From: Mucilaginibacter arboris
GTDB taxonomy: Bacteria > Bacteroidota > Bacteroidia > Sphingobacteriales > Sphingobacteriaceae
Length of the DNA stretch: 64,000 bases
Assembly (NCBI RefSeq): GCF_009754915.1
Contig: NZ_WPIK01000004.1
Span: 248,001-312,000, forward strand
Reading direction: 5' to 3'
This document shows positions 24,651-33,453 of the stretch, one piece after another. The notes under the pieces were generated by a model, which was given only the letters and a program-made list of their open reading frames with translations, was not told the DNA's origin and made no database searches. Every line of letters begins with the position of its first letter. Position 1 is the first letter of the stretch. A program made the position numbers and the translations under genes.

Positions 24651-26111
24651 ATGAGTTTAGAAAATAAAAAAGATTTTGATGCTATCGTAATTGGTTCTGG
24701 CCCGAATGGACTTGCTGCTGCTATTACTTTGCAGCAGCAAGGTTTATCCGTTTTAGTGCTGGAAGCAAAATCGAAAATCGGTGGAGGTTTACGTTCTGCA
24801 GAAGTTACTTTGCCTGGTTTCGTACATGATATTTGTTCAGCTATCCATCCCCTGGCTGCTGGTTCTCCGTTTTTTAAAACTTTGCCGCTTGCTGATTTTG
24901 GTTTGGAATATATTAACCCGCCAATTGCTGCAGCACATCCTTTTGATGATGGAACAGCTGCTGCCCTGTATGGAACTACAGAACAAACGGCTGTTAAATT
25001 AGGCATCGATGCAAAAGCTTATTCTAAATTAATTAAACCTTTGGTACGCTACTGGCCTGGATTAGCGCCGGATGTGTTAGGTCCGCTTCATTTTCCCAAA
25101 CATCCTTTTAACCTGGCCCGTTTTGGTTTGGATGCTTTGCCTTCTGCTTTACAAACAGCTAAAAAATTCAAGACAAAAGAAGCACGCGGACTTTGGGCCG
25201 GGATGGCAGCGCATAGTATTCAGCCTTTATCTAACTTAACTACATCGGCAATTGGGCTGGTTTTGATGGCTAACGGACACTTGAAAGGATGGCCTCTGCC
25301 AAAAGGCGGTTCCTGCAAAATTGCAGATGCACTTGCCGCTTATTTTGTTTTTTTGGGAGGGAAAATTGAGACTGATTTTGAGGTGAAATCATTAGATCAG
25401 CTTCCTTCTTCTAAAACCGTTTTGTTTGATATTACACCTAAGCAACTGCTTAAAATTGCTGGCCACCGTTTTTCTAATATCTACAAATGGCAGCTCGAAA
25501 AATACCGGTACGGCATGGGTGTTTTTAAAATTGACTGGGCTTTAGACGCGCCAATTCCGTTTACTGCGGAAGAATGCCGGCAAGCAGGAACCATCCATTT
25601 AGGTAATACTTTGGAGGAAATTGCTGAAGGAGAAAAACAAGCATCGCAGGGAAAACTGGTAGAAAAACCTTTTATCCTGCTGGCCCAGCAAAGTCTTTTT
25701 GATGCAACACGTGCCCCAGAAGGAAAGCATACGGCCTGGGCATATTGCCATGTACCTAACGGAAGCAAAACTGATATGACAGCAATTATTGAAAAACAGG
25801 TAGAACGTTTTGCGCCCGGTTTTCGTGATACGATCCTGGCAAGAAACACCATGAATACTGCCCAAATTGAAGCTTACAACGCCAATTATATTGGTGGTGA
25901 TATTAACGGTGGCATTATCGATATTAAACAACTGTTTACGCGCCCGGCTTTGCGCTGGTCGCCTTATAAAACCTCTGCCAAAGGCTTGTATATCTGTTCA
26001 TCTTCCACACCTCCGGGCGGCGGCGTACATGGTATGTGCGGTTACTACGCAGCAAAAAGGGCATTAAAAGAAGTATTCGGATTGAAAGCATCTCCCTTAA
26101 GCTACCACTGA
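24651..26111 (+). CDS. FAD-dependent phytoene-dehydrogenase-like oxidoreductase
   Basis: A 486-residue NAD(P)/FAD oxidoreductase of the CrtI-like amine oxidase group. The dinucleotide motif is VIGSGPNGLAAAITL (residues 13-27), then E in VLEAKSKIGGGLRSAE. The C-terminal FAD motif is YICSSSTPPGGGVHGMCGYYA. The family includes carotenoid desaturases and isomerases, but this branch is distinct and no other carotenoid gene is present. The substrate is unknown. Codons for ALKEVF near the end match the motif core (26064). Confidence 0.85.
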   Translation: MSLENKKDFDAIVIGSGPNGLAAAITLQQQGLSVLVLEAKSKIGGGLRSAEVTLPGFVHDICSAIHPLAAGSPFFKTLPLADFGLEYINPPIAAAHPFDDGTAAALYGTTEQTAVKLGIDAKAYSKLIKPLVRYWPGLAPDVLGPLHFPKHPFNLARFGLDALPSALQTAKKFKTKEARGLWAGMAAHSIQPLSNLTTSAIGLVLMANGHLKGWPLPKGGSCKIADALAAYFVFLGGKIETDFEVKSLDQLPSSKTVLFDITPKQLLKIAGHRFSNIYKWQLEKYRYGMGVFKIDWALDAPIPFTAEECRQAGTIHLGNTLEEIAEGEKQASQGKLVEKPFILLAQQSLFDATRAPEGKHTAWAYCHVPNGSKTDMTAIIEKQVERFAPGFRDTILARNTMNTAQIEAYNANYIGGDINGGIIDIKQLFTRPALRWSPYKTSAKGLYICSSSTPPGGGVHGMCGYYAAKRALKEVFGLKASPLSYH

Positions 26112-26135
26112 TACTGTTTTTATCCACCTAAAATC
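26110..26135 (+). repeat. Dispersed motif, forward copy (ACTGT variant)
   Basis: GATACTGTTTTTATCC then ACCTAAAATC. Its first bases overlap the stop codon of the FAD oxidoreductase gene. Confidence 0.8.
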
Positions 26136-26148
26136 TACCATTTCTAAC

Positions 26149-27300
26149 ATGACTTCAACCCAAACCCGTTTTACCATACACGAAGACTGAACCGTTGTAC
26201 TTCTCGGTTCGCTTATCATCATTTTGTCACTCATTAGTTTTTTGCTTTCTGTTCCGGTTTTTGGCTGGAAAGATAGCAGCGATCTTTTTAGCAAAGTATT
26301 ATCGCCCCAAAACCTGTTGGTCCTGGCCGAACAATTTGTATTCGTACTGATAATTGCTGCGCTTGGTGCTTCTTTTACCGGTAAAAATTTGCGTTCTGCC
26401 TTAACCGGTTTTCCTGTGGTTTTCCTGCTTACTATTTTTGCTTTGGTCCTGGCTGGCAACAGTACAGTTAAAGGTTTAAACCTGGAAGCCGTTATCATCA
26501 GCCTGTCGCTCGGGTTAATTATCAGTAATTTTTTAAACCTGCCCAAGTGGCTGCGCGCTTCGCTTTCTACCGGGCTTTTTGTAAAAATCGGATTGGTCTT
26601 GCTGGGCACAACCATCATCTTTTCTGATATTTTAAAGGCCGGTTCTTTAGGTTTGATGCAATCTTTAGTCGTTGTAATTTCTGTTTGGTACTTTGCTTTC
26701 TGGACTTGCAAAAAACTAAAAGTAGATGATGAAACCACGATGATGATTTCCAGTGCCGTTTCCATCTGCGGCGTTTCTGCAGCGATTGCTACTTCCGGCG
26801 CTATCAAAGGCGATTCAAAAAAATTATCTTATGTTATTTCGATGGTTTTGATCACCGCCATTCCGATGATGATCTTTATGCCGATCATCGCCCATTATTT
26901 TCACTTTTCGCAGGAAGTTACCGGCGCATGGCTGGGCGGAAGTATCGATACAACAGGTGCCGTAGTTGCTTCGGGAAGTTTGGTGGGAGAAGCAGCTTTA
27001 AAAATCAGTACAATTGTTAAGTTTTCGCAAAATGTATTGTTAGGAGTTGCTGCTTTTGCCATTTCTGTTTACTGGACTTATACTAAAAACCCGGCTGCCC
27101 AAAATGCGGAGCAAAAACCAACTTTAAAAGTAATCTGGGAGCGTTTCCCTAAATTTGTTTTAGGCTTTATCGGTGCATCACTTGCTTTCTCATTCCTGAT
27201 TTCCCCTGAAACAGCTAAAACCGTAAGCAAGAAAAAAACAATGCTTCTTTTATCACCTAAAAATTGGTGTTTGCAGAATTTAAATAAAGAGGGAGTTTAA
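26149..27300 (+). pseudogene. Broken YeiH/UPF0324 family putative sulfate exporter
   Basis: The frame starts at ATG 26149 (MTSTQTRFTIHED), meets TGA at 26188-26190 where the family has Trp (HEDW), and then continues unbroken with family sequence: EFAVI-like helices, SSAVSICGVSAAIATSGAIK and GSIDTTGAVVASGSLVG. After SPETAKTVSKKK (about 27240) the homology stops: the frame runs into a dispersed-motif copy and ends MLLLSPKNWCLQ, losing the last helices (by my estimate 50-80 residues). A nonsense codon plus a lost 3' end make a dead gene. Confidence 0.8.
27241..27264 (+). repeat. Dispersed motif, forward copy at the yeiH break
   Basis: ATGCTTCTTTTATC then ACCTAAAAAT, exact consensus. It lies exactly where the YeiH homology ends. 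Confidence 0.9.
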
Positions 27301-27350
27301 ACTTTTTGGTACCAATTTCAATTTGATCCTTCGGCATGCCCAGGTTTGGT

Positions 27351-27478
27351 GCCGATGCTTCTTTTACCGGATAAAATTGGTTTTTACATTTAATCACTAA
27401 AGACCTATAAGGTTTTGAAAACCTTGTAGGTCTTTAGTGAATGGTTAACATTTTTTAGGTGATAAAAGAAGCATCGGC
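27351..27478. repeat. 128-bp nested inverted-repeat element
   Basis: The outer arms GCCGATGCTTCTTTTA (27351-27366) and TAAAAGAAGCATCGGC (27463-27478) are perfect complements and are motif copies. Inside is a 23-bp stem: TCACTAAAGACC and on (27394-27416) with its complement (27418-27440), one mismatch, one central base. No coding capacity. It is MITE- or BIME-like. Confidence 0.8.
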
Positions 27479-27542
27479 TCAAAAAAAGAGGGCCAGAAAA
27501 AAAGTTTAAACAACTTCAAAATCAAAAACTAAAAATTTACCA

Positions 27543-27566
27543 ATTTTTAAGTGATAAAAGAAGCAT
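27543..27566 (-). repeat. Dispersed motif, reverse copy
   Basis: ATTTTTAAGTG then ATAAAAGAAGCAT. It is the fourth copy within 330 bases. The rest of the gap to the tRNA (27567-27970) is AT-rich and holds no gene that I can support. Confidence 0.85.
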
Positions 27567-27970
27567 AGAAAATAAATTGAACACAATTTAAATAGCCCAT
27601 AAAGTAAAGCTCTCATTTTAAATTTTTAATATTATCAACCTACTGATCCCGTTGCTTTGTTTTGATTGCATTGTTTAATTGTTTATTTTGATTTCTGCTG
27701 ATTAAACAATTTCGATTTGATCGAGGTTGGAAATCGAACTTCAAGCCGTTGAGTAATCTCTGAATTAGAAATTACAGAAAATGAAAATCGCTAACAAAAG
27801 ATTTTTGTTAAGTGATAACATTGAGCCCGAATAATCCAAATATTAAAGCTAAAAGGGAAACTGGCCTGCTCTTTTCTGAAAATAAATTTTTGAAGGAATA
27901 GAAAACTGAACAGCAGAAGTTAAAAAATCTGCTAACCTAATCTCTAAGATTATTAGTGATTAAGGCATAA

Positions 27971-28009
27971 AAAAACCGGATTAGAACACAAGTGTGAGCT
28001 AAATCCGGC
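27971..28009 (-). terminator. Terminator of tRNA-Leu
   Basis: On the minus strand CCGGATTTAG pairs imperfectly with CTAATCCGG, then a T-run follows (plus-strand A-run at 27968-27975). Confidence 0.75.
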
Positions 28010-28013
28010 TTTG

Positions 28014-28093
28014 TACCCAGCGCCGGAGTCGAACCGGCACGGTTTCCCACAGGTGTTTGAGACCAGCGCGTCTACCAATTCCGCCAGCTGGGC
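28014..28093 (-). tRNA. tRNA-Leu (CAA)
   Basis: The minus strand folds as a tRNA: acceptor GCCCAGC (from 28093) pairs with GCTGGGT (G1-U72). The D arm contains GAATTGGTAGACGC, the anticodon loop CTCAAAC gives CAA, there is an extended variable region, and the T arm is GCCGGTTCGACTCCGGC. CCA is not encoded. It lies 10 bases downstream of hscB on the same strand. Confidence 0.92.
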
Positions 28094-28102
28094 ATTGCTT
28101 TG

Positions 28103-28624
28103 TTAGCGGGTTGCAAATGTATTCAAACTCTCCTGTATTCGCAACAAATATTTTTTACGATAATATATATCCAATACTTTTTTTAACGCGGCATCTTGCT
28201 CGGCTTTTGTTTTACTGCTGAAACCCTTTGTTTGCTGTGCCAGTTCGGCTTCTAAAGCATCTGATGCTTCTTTTACCGATGTTTTTATTTGATTGAAAGT
28301 TGCTTCATCTCCGGCATCCGTTAACTGCTCGTTCAGCTCCATCATCTCCATTAAAAAATCAGGCGCTAAAGGATATTTATCTCCTTCGGCTAACAAATGG
28401 TGCTGGCGTAAAATGTAGTCAACCCTTTTGTTTGGGTCAGACAGAACCTGGTACGCTTTATTGTTTAAGGTTGATAACTGCAAAACTTCTTCCTGTTTTT
28501 CTGCACTTTCTGCTGTATAAAAATCAGGATGGTACTTTTTGCTCAATTCGTAAAACTTTTTTTTCAGTTGGGCGGCATCTAACTCAAAAGATTCGGGCAA
28601 ACCGTAAAATTCAAAGTAATCCAT
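28103..28624 (-). CDS. hscB: Fe-S cluster co-chaperone HscB
   Basis: A 173-residue J-domain protein. The HPD motif is at residues 32-34 (KKYHPDFYTA) within a DnaJ-like N-terminal domain; the C-terminal helical domain (about 90-170, ELNEQLTDAGDEA) binds the IscU scaffold. It stimulates the HscA ATPase during iron-sulfur cluster transfer. No isc genes are adjacent. It follows rseP by 14 bases. The VKEAS codons match the motif core at 28263. Confidence 0.88.
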   Translation of the reverse strand: MDYFEFYGLPESFELDAAQLKKKFYELSKKYHPDFYTAESAEKQEEVLQLSTLNNKAYQVLSDPNKRVDYILRQHHLLAEGDKYPLAPDFLMEMMELNEQLTDAGDEATFNQIKTSVKEASDALEAELAQQTKGFSSKTKAEQDAALKKVLDIYYRKKYLLRIQESLNTFATR

Positions 28625-28637
28625 GGTTAATATTGAA

Positions 28638-29963
28638 TTATTTGTTGATTACGTGGCGCAAAATATCGTTTCCGTAAACAAAAACCATTAAAGCAATCAG
28701 GATACAGAAACCTACAATTTGTGCTTTCTCCATAAATTTATCACTTAACGGTTTGCCTTTAATCATTTCGATAATTAAAAACATGGCATGTCCGCCATCT
28801 AAAGCCGGAATTGGCAGCAAATTCATCAGCGCTAAAGCCATGGATAATAAACCAACCAGGCTCCAGAATTTGCCGACATCAAAATGACTTCCAAACATAG
28901 TTGCCATCGTTACCGGACCGGCAAAAGCACGGTTCGCTTTAATTTGTCCGGTTGCCACACGGCCAATTCCTTTGGCATTATCAGAAAAAGTACTCCAGGC
29001 TTTAGAAGCGCCAACCGGTAATGAAGACAGAAAGCCGAATTTTTCTTTTTCGATAACCGGTTCGTCCCCTTTTGCAGCAAAACCAAGCGTACCTTGTGCA
29101 TTTACGGTAGCCGGAATTTGCAATAACTGGTTATTTCTTTTGACTTCCAGGTTAATCTGTTTGTCCTTATTTGCTTTAATTAATGTTTGAAACTGATCAA
29201 AGAAAACAACAGGATGCTGGTTAACTGCTTTGATGCTGTCGCCTTTTTGCAAGCCTGCTTTTTGTGCATTACTGCCTGCAACAACAGAATCTACCATAAA
29301 CTTACTGCGTAGCTGTATAAATTCGCCAATACCATAATCTGCAACTTCATTATAAATATTTCCGGGAACGCTTAGGTTAAGTATTTGGTTATCACGATCA
29401 ACGGTAAGCTGAGAATTGCCAAGCAATACTTTAGAACTGATCAACTCTTCAAAACGAACAATCTTTTTGCCGTTAACAGCAGTAATTTTATCTCCTGCTT
29501 TTAAACCGATTTCACGTCCAATTTTTCCCGGAACAATACCATATTTTACACTTTGGTTTGGAATATAGCTTTCGCCATATTTAATGGTTAACATCCAGAA
29601 AATAAATATTCCAAGTACAATGTTTACGAATATGCCGGCCAGCATTACAATTAAACGTTGCCACGCTGGTTTAGAACGAAACTCCCAGGGTTGTGGCGGG
29701 CCTGCTAATTGTTCGGTATCCATAGATTCATCAATCATACCGGCAATTTTTACGTAACCACCTAAAGGCAGCCAGCCAATACCATATTCTACGCCTTTGT
29801 ATGTGTATTTAAACAAGCTGATGTTCCAGGCATCAAAAAAAAGATAAAATTTTTCTACCTTGATACCAAAAGCGCGGGCTGCAAAAAAGTGACCTGCTTC
29901 ATGCAAAATCACCAGGATCGATAAGCCGGCAATTAGCTGGCCAATCATAATTAAAACGTTCAT
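28638..29963 (-). CDS. rseP: RIP metalloprotease RseP (site-2 protease)
   Basis: A 441-residue intramembrane zinc protease. HEAGH (residues 21-25) and the second catalytic motif LLPIPALDGGH (around 385-395) are intact. Periplasmic PDZ-like domains with GIVPGKIGREIGLKAGDKIT and NAQKAGLQKGDSI lie between. It cleaves membrane-bound anti-sigma factors or signal-peptide remnants; FecR-type factors such as the one in this window are possible substrates, which is inference. It lies between dxr and hscB. Confidence 0.95.
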   Translation of the reverse strand: MNVLIMIGQLIAGLSILVILHEAGHFFAARAFGIKVEKFYLFFDAWNISLFKYTYKGVEYGIGWLPLGGYVKIAGMIDESMDTEQLAGPPQPWEFRSKPAWQRLIVMLAGIFVNIVLGIFIFWMLTIKYGESYIPNQSVKYGIVPGKIGREIGLKAGDKITAVNGKKIVRFEELISSKVLLGNSQLTVDRDNQILNLSVPGNIYNEVADYGIGEFIQLRSKFMVDSVVAGSNAQKAGLQKGDSIKAVNQHPVVFFDQFQTLIKANKDKQINLEVKRNNQLLQIPATVNAQGTLGFAAKGDEPVIEKEKFGFLSSLPVGASKAWSTFSDNAKGIGRVATGQIKANRAFAGPVTMATMFGSHFDVGKFWSLVGLLSMALALMNLLPIPALDGGHAMFLIIEMIKGKPLSDKFMEKAQIVGFCILIALMVFVYGNDILRHVINK

Positions 29964-29983
29964 ATAAAATCTTTCAGTTTGTT

Positions 29984-30009
29984 GATGCTGTTTTTATGCA
30001 CCTTTTTTA
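29984..30009 (+). repeat. Dispersed motif, forward copy (GCTGT variant)
   Basis: GATGCTGTTTTTATGC then ACCTTTTTTA. It spans the rseP-dxr junction and overlaps the dxr stop codon. Confidence 0.65.
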
Positions 30010-31154
30010 AATATTAAATTTTGGGCTAAAGTTCTTGTTTCCAGATCGGTATTTAAATAATCTTCCAGTCCGGGTTCTTTATGCAACGAAATCCGCTGCG
30101 TACATTCTTCAATCAGATCACTCATTCCCAAAAATGTTACTTGTTCTTTTAAAAAACCAGCTACTGCAACTTCGTTGGCAGCGTTAACAATGCAAGGCAT
30201 GTTCCCGCCCGTATCCAAAGCTGCAAAAGCCAGTGCAAGGTTACGGAAAGTTTTCAGATCCGGTTGCTCAAAAGTAAGATACGGAAAATCTGCAAAACTG
30301 AAACGTGTAAAATTATTTTTTATTCTCTGCGGATAAGTCAGCGCGTATTGAATTGGCAATTTCATATCCGGCAAACCCATTTGTGCTTTTACGGAACTGT
30401 CTTTAAATTGAACAAGCGAATGAATGATAGATTGCGGATGAACGATTACATCAATTTGATCAGCCCGCAAATCAAACAACCATTTAGCTTCAATCACTTC
30501 CAAGCCTTTGTTCATCAGCGAAGCAGAATCAATGGTGATCTTTGCTCCCATCACCCAGTTCGGATGTTTTAAAGCCTGACTTTTTGTTACTGCGGAGAGA
30601 AATTCAATATCTTTTCCACGAAAAGGGCCGCCGGAAGCGGTTAAAATAATTTTTTCTATGGATTGTGGTTCTTCTCCAACCAAACATTGAAAGATGGCAG
30701 AATGTTCAGAATCAACAGGCAAAATAGAAACGTTATGTTCTTTAGCCAGTTTCATCACCAGTTCTCCTGCAACAACCAGCGTTTCTTTGTTTGCTAACGC
30801 GATGTCTTTTCCTGCTTTTATTGCAGCAATGGTAGGCTGTAAACCTGCAAAACCAACCAGCGCAGTTAAAACCAAATCAATTTCCGGAGCGGTAACCATA
30901 TCAGTAATTGCCTTACTTCCGGCAAGAACTTGTATTGAAGTATGCCGCAATGCTTCTTTTACCGTATAAAATAAGTTGTCCTGACCAACAACTACATATT
31001 CTGGTAAAAACTCCAGCGCTTGCTTAATCAGTAAATCTGCGTTTGATTGTGCCGTAAGCAAACAGGCGCGAAAAAGTTCAGGATTTTCCCGAACCACTTG
31101 CAAAGTTTGCGTACCAATGCTGCCGGTTGAACCTAAAATGGCAATACTTTTCAA
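29994..31154 (-). CDS. dxr: 1-deoxy-D-xylulose-5-phosphate reductoisomerase
   Basis: A 386-residue NADPH-dependent enzyme that converts DXP to MEP, the first committed step of non-mevalonate isoprenoid synthesis. Visible blocks: ILGSTGSIGTQTL (NADPH-binding), PVDSEHSAIFQCL, LTASGGPFRG and SASLMNKGLEVIEA (metal and substrate). Length is usual. It precedes rseP by 30 bases. The bases coding for VKEALRH match the motif core at 30949. Confidence 0.96.
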   Translation of the reverse strand: MKSIAILGSTGSIGTQTLQVVRENPELFRACLLTAQSNADLLIKQALEFLPEYVVVGQDNLFYTVKEALRHTSIQVLAGSKAITDMVTAPEIDLVLTALVGFAGLQPTIAAIKAGKDIALANKETLVVAGELVMKLAKEHNVSILPVDSEHSAIFQCLVGEEPQSIEKIILTASGGPFRGKDIEFLSAVTKSQALKHPNWVMGAKITIDSASLMNKGLEVIEAKWLFDLRADQIDVIVHPQSIIHSLVQFKDSSVKAQMGLPDMKLPIQYALTYPQRIKNNFTRFSFADFPYLTFEQPDLKTFRNLALAFAALDTGGNMPCIVNAANEVAVAGFLKEQVTFLGMSDLIEECTQRISLHKEPGLEDYLNTDLETRTLAQNLIFKKGA

Positions 31155-31226
31155 ATGTGTTGGTTTTGTAAGGGTTTTATTTTTGAAGAATAAATACGAA
31201 AAATAGTTTTATTAAGCTACAAAAAT

Positions 31227-32729
31227 CTACATTAAAATATAACTTTCCAACACTTCTGCAATTGTACGGTCATTTGACAATCGCGGGACTTTATTTTGTC
31301 CGCCCAGTTTGCCTTGAGTTCTCATGTAATCAATAAAAGCGTTCTTTTTTAATTGACGGATTTTAAGCGGTTGCAAAATATTTCCTTCGATCAAATCAGC
31401 ATAATAAATATTTTTTTGCTGCATTACTTCATCTACTTTTTTGCTGAAATCAATAAGATTTTTTGGTTCTTTGCCGAATTCAATAAACCATTCATGAAAT
31501 GGAAATTCTCCTGCGGAAGGATTTACCTGCGGCGCAACTGTAAATTCTGTAATTTCTACACCTTCTTCTGCGGCAACCTGCATCAGCGCCTGCTCTACTT
31601 CCTCTCCGATCACATGTTCACCAAAAGCAGAAATAAAATGTTTAATCCTTCCTGTTACAACAATTTTGTACGGATTGAGGGAAGTAAATTTAATTGTATC
31701 GTCAATACTATAGCCCCATAAACCGGCATTTGTATTTAAAATTAAAGCATAATTTTTATCTAATTCTACTTCTTTTAAGCTGAGACGGACCGGTTTTTCA
31801 TCAAAATAAGTTTCTGTCGGAATAAATTCGAAGAACATTCCGGCATCAGCTAAAAGCAATAAATCATGGGTTTTTTGCGAATCCTGGTAAGCGATAAAGC
31901 CTTCAGAAGCGGGATAAGTTTCAATAGAATCAATCGGAAAACCTATACTTTCTTCAATTTTTGCTTTATAAGGCTGATAATTTACGCCGCCGTAAACAAA
32001 AAGTTTGAAGTTTGGAAAGATGTCTTTGATCTTTTTCCCGCCTGATTTTTCGGTTAAACGATCAAAATACATCTGGCACCAGGGCGGAATTCCTGATATC
32101 AAAGTCATATCTTCTTTTATCGTTTCGGCAACTATCGCATCTACTTTTGCTTCCCAGTCTTCAATCCGGTTTACGGAATCACCTGGCATCCGGTTTTTCA
32201 AAAGATAACCAGGAACATGATGCGCAACAATTCCGGATAACCTTCCAACAGGTATTCCGGCTTTGGTTTGTAATTCCGGGCTTCCCTGTAAAAATATCAT
32301 TTTTCCATCGGTAAAAGAAGCATTGCCGGTTTCGTGAAGGTAATTTAATAAAGCATTTCTGGCAGCACGGATATGTTCGGGCATGGAATCTTTAGAAATC
32401 GGAATATATTTTACACCGGAAGTTGTGCCCGAAGTTTTAGCAAGATAAGCAGGTTTGCCCGGCCAAAGCACGTTTTCTTCTCCGTGTATTACCCGTTCGA
32501 TATAGGGTTTTAATTCTTCGTAATCCCGAATTGGAACATGCTTTTTAAAATCTTCGTAATTGTTGATTTTATCGAAATAATGATCTTTCCCGAATGCTGT
32601 TTTTACACCTGTTTTTATCAGATCAGCAAAAATCTTCTCCTGAAACTTCACCGCGTTTTTACGCAGCTTATTGATCTGCAAAGAAATTAAAAAGGCAAAA
32701 GGTTTGCTTAATGCTGCTTTTATGCCCAT
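31227..32729 (-). CDS. GH3 auxin-responsive promoter family protein (bacterial)
   Basis: A 500-residue adenylate-forming enzyme of the GH3 family. The ATP-binding loop AKTSGTTSGVKYIPIS is near residues 102-117, with YPASEGFIAYQD and GRIKHFISAFGEHV further on. Plant GH3 enzymes join amino acids to acyl hormones; the bacterial role is unknown. It is common in Bacteroidota. It lies between a membrane protein and dxr. NASFTDGKM is coded by a motif copy at about 32310, and a weaker one lies at the start (32711). Confidence 0.88.
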   Translation of the reverse strand: MGIKAALSKPFAFLISLQINKLRKNAVKFQEKIFADLIKTGVKTAFGKDHYFDKINNYEDFKKHVPIRDYEELKPYIERVIHGEENVLWPGKPAYLAKTSGTTSGVKYIPISKDSMPEHIRAARNALLNYLHETGNASFTDGKMIFLQGSPELQTKAGIPVGRLSGIVAHHVPGYLLKNRMPGDSVNRIEDWEAKVDAIVAETIKEDMTLISGIPPWCQMYFDRLTEKSGGKKIKDIFPNFKLFVYGGVNYQPYKAKIEESIGFPIDSIETYPASEGFIAYQDSQKTHDLLLLADAGMFFEFIPTETYFDEKPVRLSLKEVELDKNYALILNTNAGLWGYSIDDTIKFTSLNPYKIVVTGRIKHFISAFGEHVIGEEVEQALMQVAAEEGVEITEFTVAPQVNPSAGEFPFHEWFIEFGKEPKNLIDFSKKVDEVMQQKNIYYADLIEGNILQPLKIRQLKKNAFIDYMRTQGKLGGQNKVPRLSNDRTIAEVLESYILM

Positions 32730-32733
32730 AAAA

Positions 32734-33450
32734 TCAGTGCGTTTCGGCTACGTCATCGTCCACATCCAGGTTACTGTAAACTAACTTACGGTAAGTAACA
32801 ATTACGATTACGTTAACAAACGGGTATAAAATAAGGATGGCTTTACCAATGAGGAAAAACCCAATGGCAATTACCAAAACCATAATCCCTAACAAAGCCA
32901 GCAAATGCAGCATGTGCGACTTAGTAAGCAATCTGCTTTGGCGTAAAGACTCGATCGGGCCGGAGTTATCATCCACAATAAAACAAGCGCAAAACATATA
33001 ACGCAATGCTGCATATAAAATCAGCATTACTTCCAACACCTGTACAACTTTTGTTACGTTTTCCGGATAACTTTGCAGCCCTTTTTCAATAAGCAAGTTT
33101 AACGTTACAATGGCAAAAGCAAGGAAAAGGCAAATGGCAATAAAGCTAAACACCATTTTAATAGTGGGTACTAATTGCGCAAATTCAAACTCATAATATT
33201 CGTTATCAATTAACGTAAAAATCAATTTATACAAACCCAAAGTGGCATAAGTTTGAATGATCATCAGGATCAAAAACACCAGGAATTCTGCAAAAGCATC
33301 ATTGCTAACATCTACAAAAGCATTAAAAAACTGCACAGTGCCCAGCACAACGGTAACAATTGCAGTATAAATGATGATGGTGAGAAAATTTTTTTTAGTA
33401 ACATCCCATGCAGTTTTAAAAGTTTCTGCGATGGAAAACGGGTGATACAT
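32734..33450 (-). CDS. Polytopic membrane protein of unknown function
   Basis: A 238-residue protein with six hydrophobic segments: FLTIIIYTAIVTVVLGTVQF, FLVFLILMIIQTYATLGL and others, and an acidic C terminus (LDVDDDVAETH). A weak resemblance to the membrane domain of glycerophosphodiester phosphodiesterases (DUF975/GPDPase_memb-like) is possible. It lies 3-4 bases from its neighbours on both sides, in an operon with a family 2 glycosyltransferase and the GH3 gene, so an envelope role is likely but unproven. Confidence 0.6.
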   Translation of the reverse strand: MYHPFSIAETFKTAWDVTKKNFLTIIIYTAIVTVVLGTVQFFNAFVDVSNDAFAEFLVFLILMIIQTYATLGLYKLIFTLIDNEYYEFEFAQLVPTIKMVFSFIAICLFLAFAIVTLNLLIEKGLQSYPENVTKVVQVLEVMLILYAALRYMFCACFIVDDNSGPIESLRQSRLLTKSHMLHLLALLGIMVLVIAIGFFLIGKAILILYPFVNVIVIVTYRKLVYSNLDVDDDVAETH

Positions 33451-33453
33451 AGC

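Noticed and set aside
26149-26223. TGA as selenocysteine or a recoded tryptophan codon
   Set aside because: TGA works as a normal stop elsewhere in the window (for example LuxE-like, SHOCT neighbours), no SECIS-like hairpin is visible and the gene is also truncated at its end.
27351-27478. Insertion sequence with a transposase
   Set aside because: Only 128 bases and no open frame; at most a non-autonomous element.
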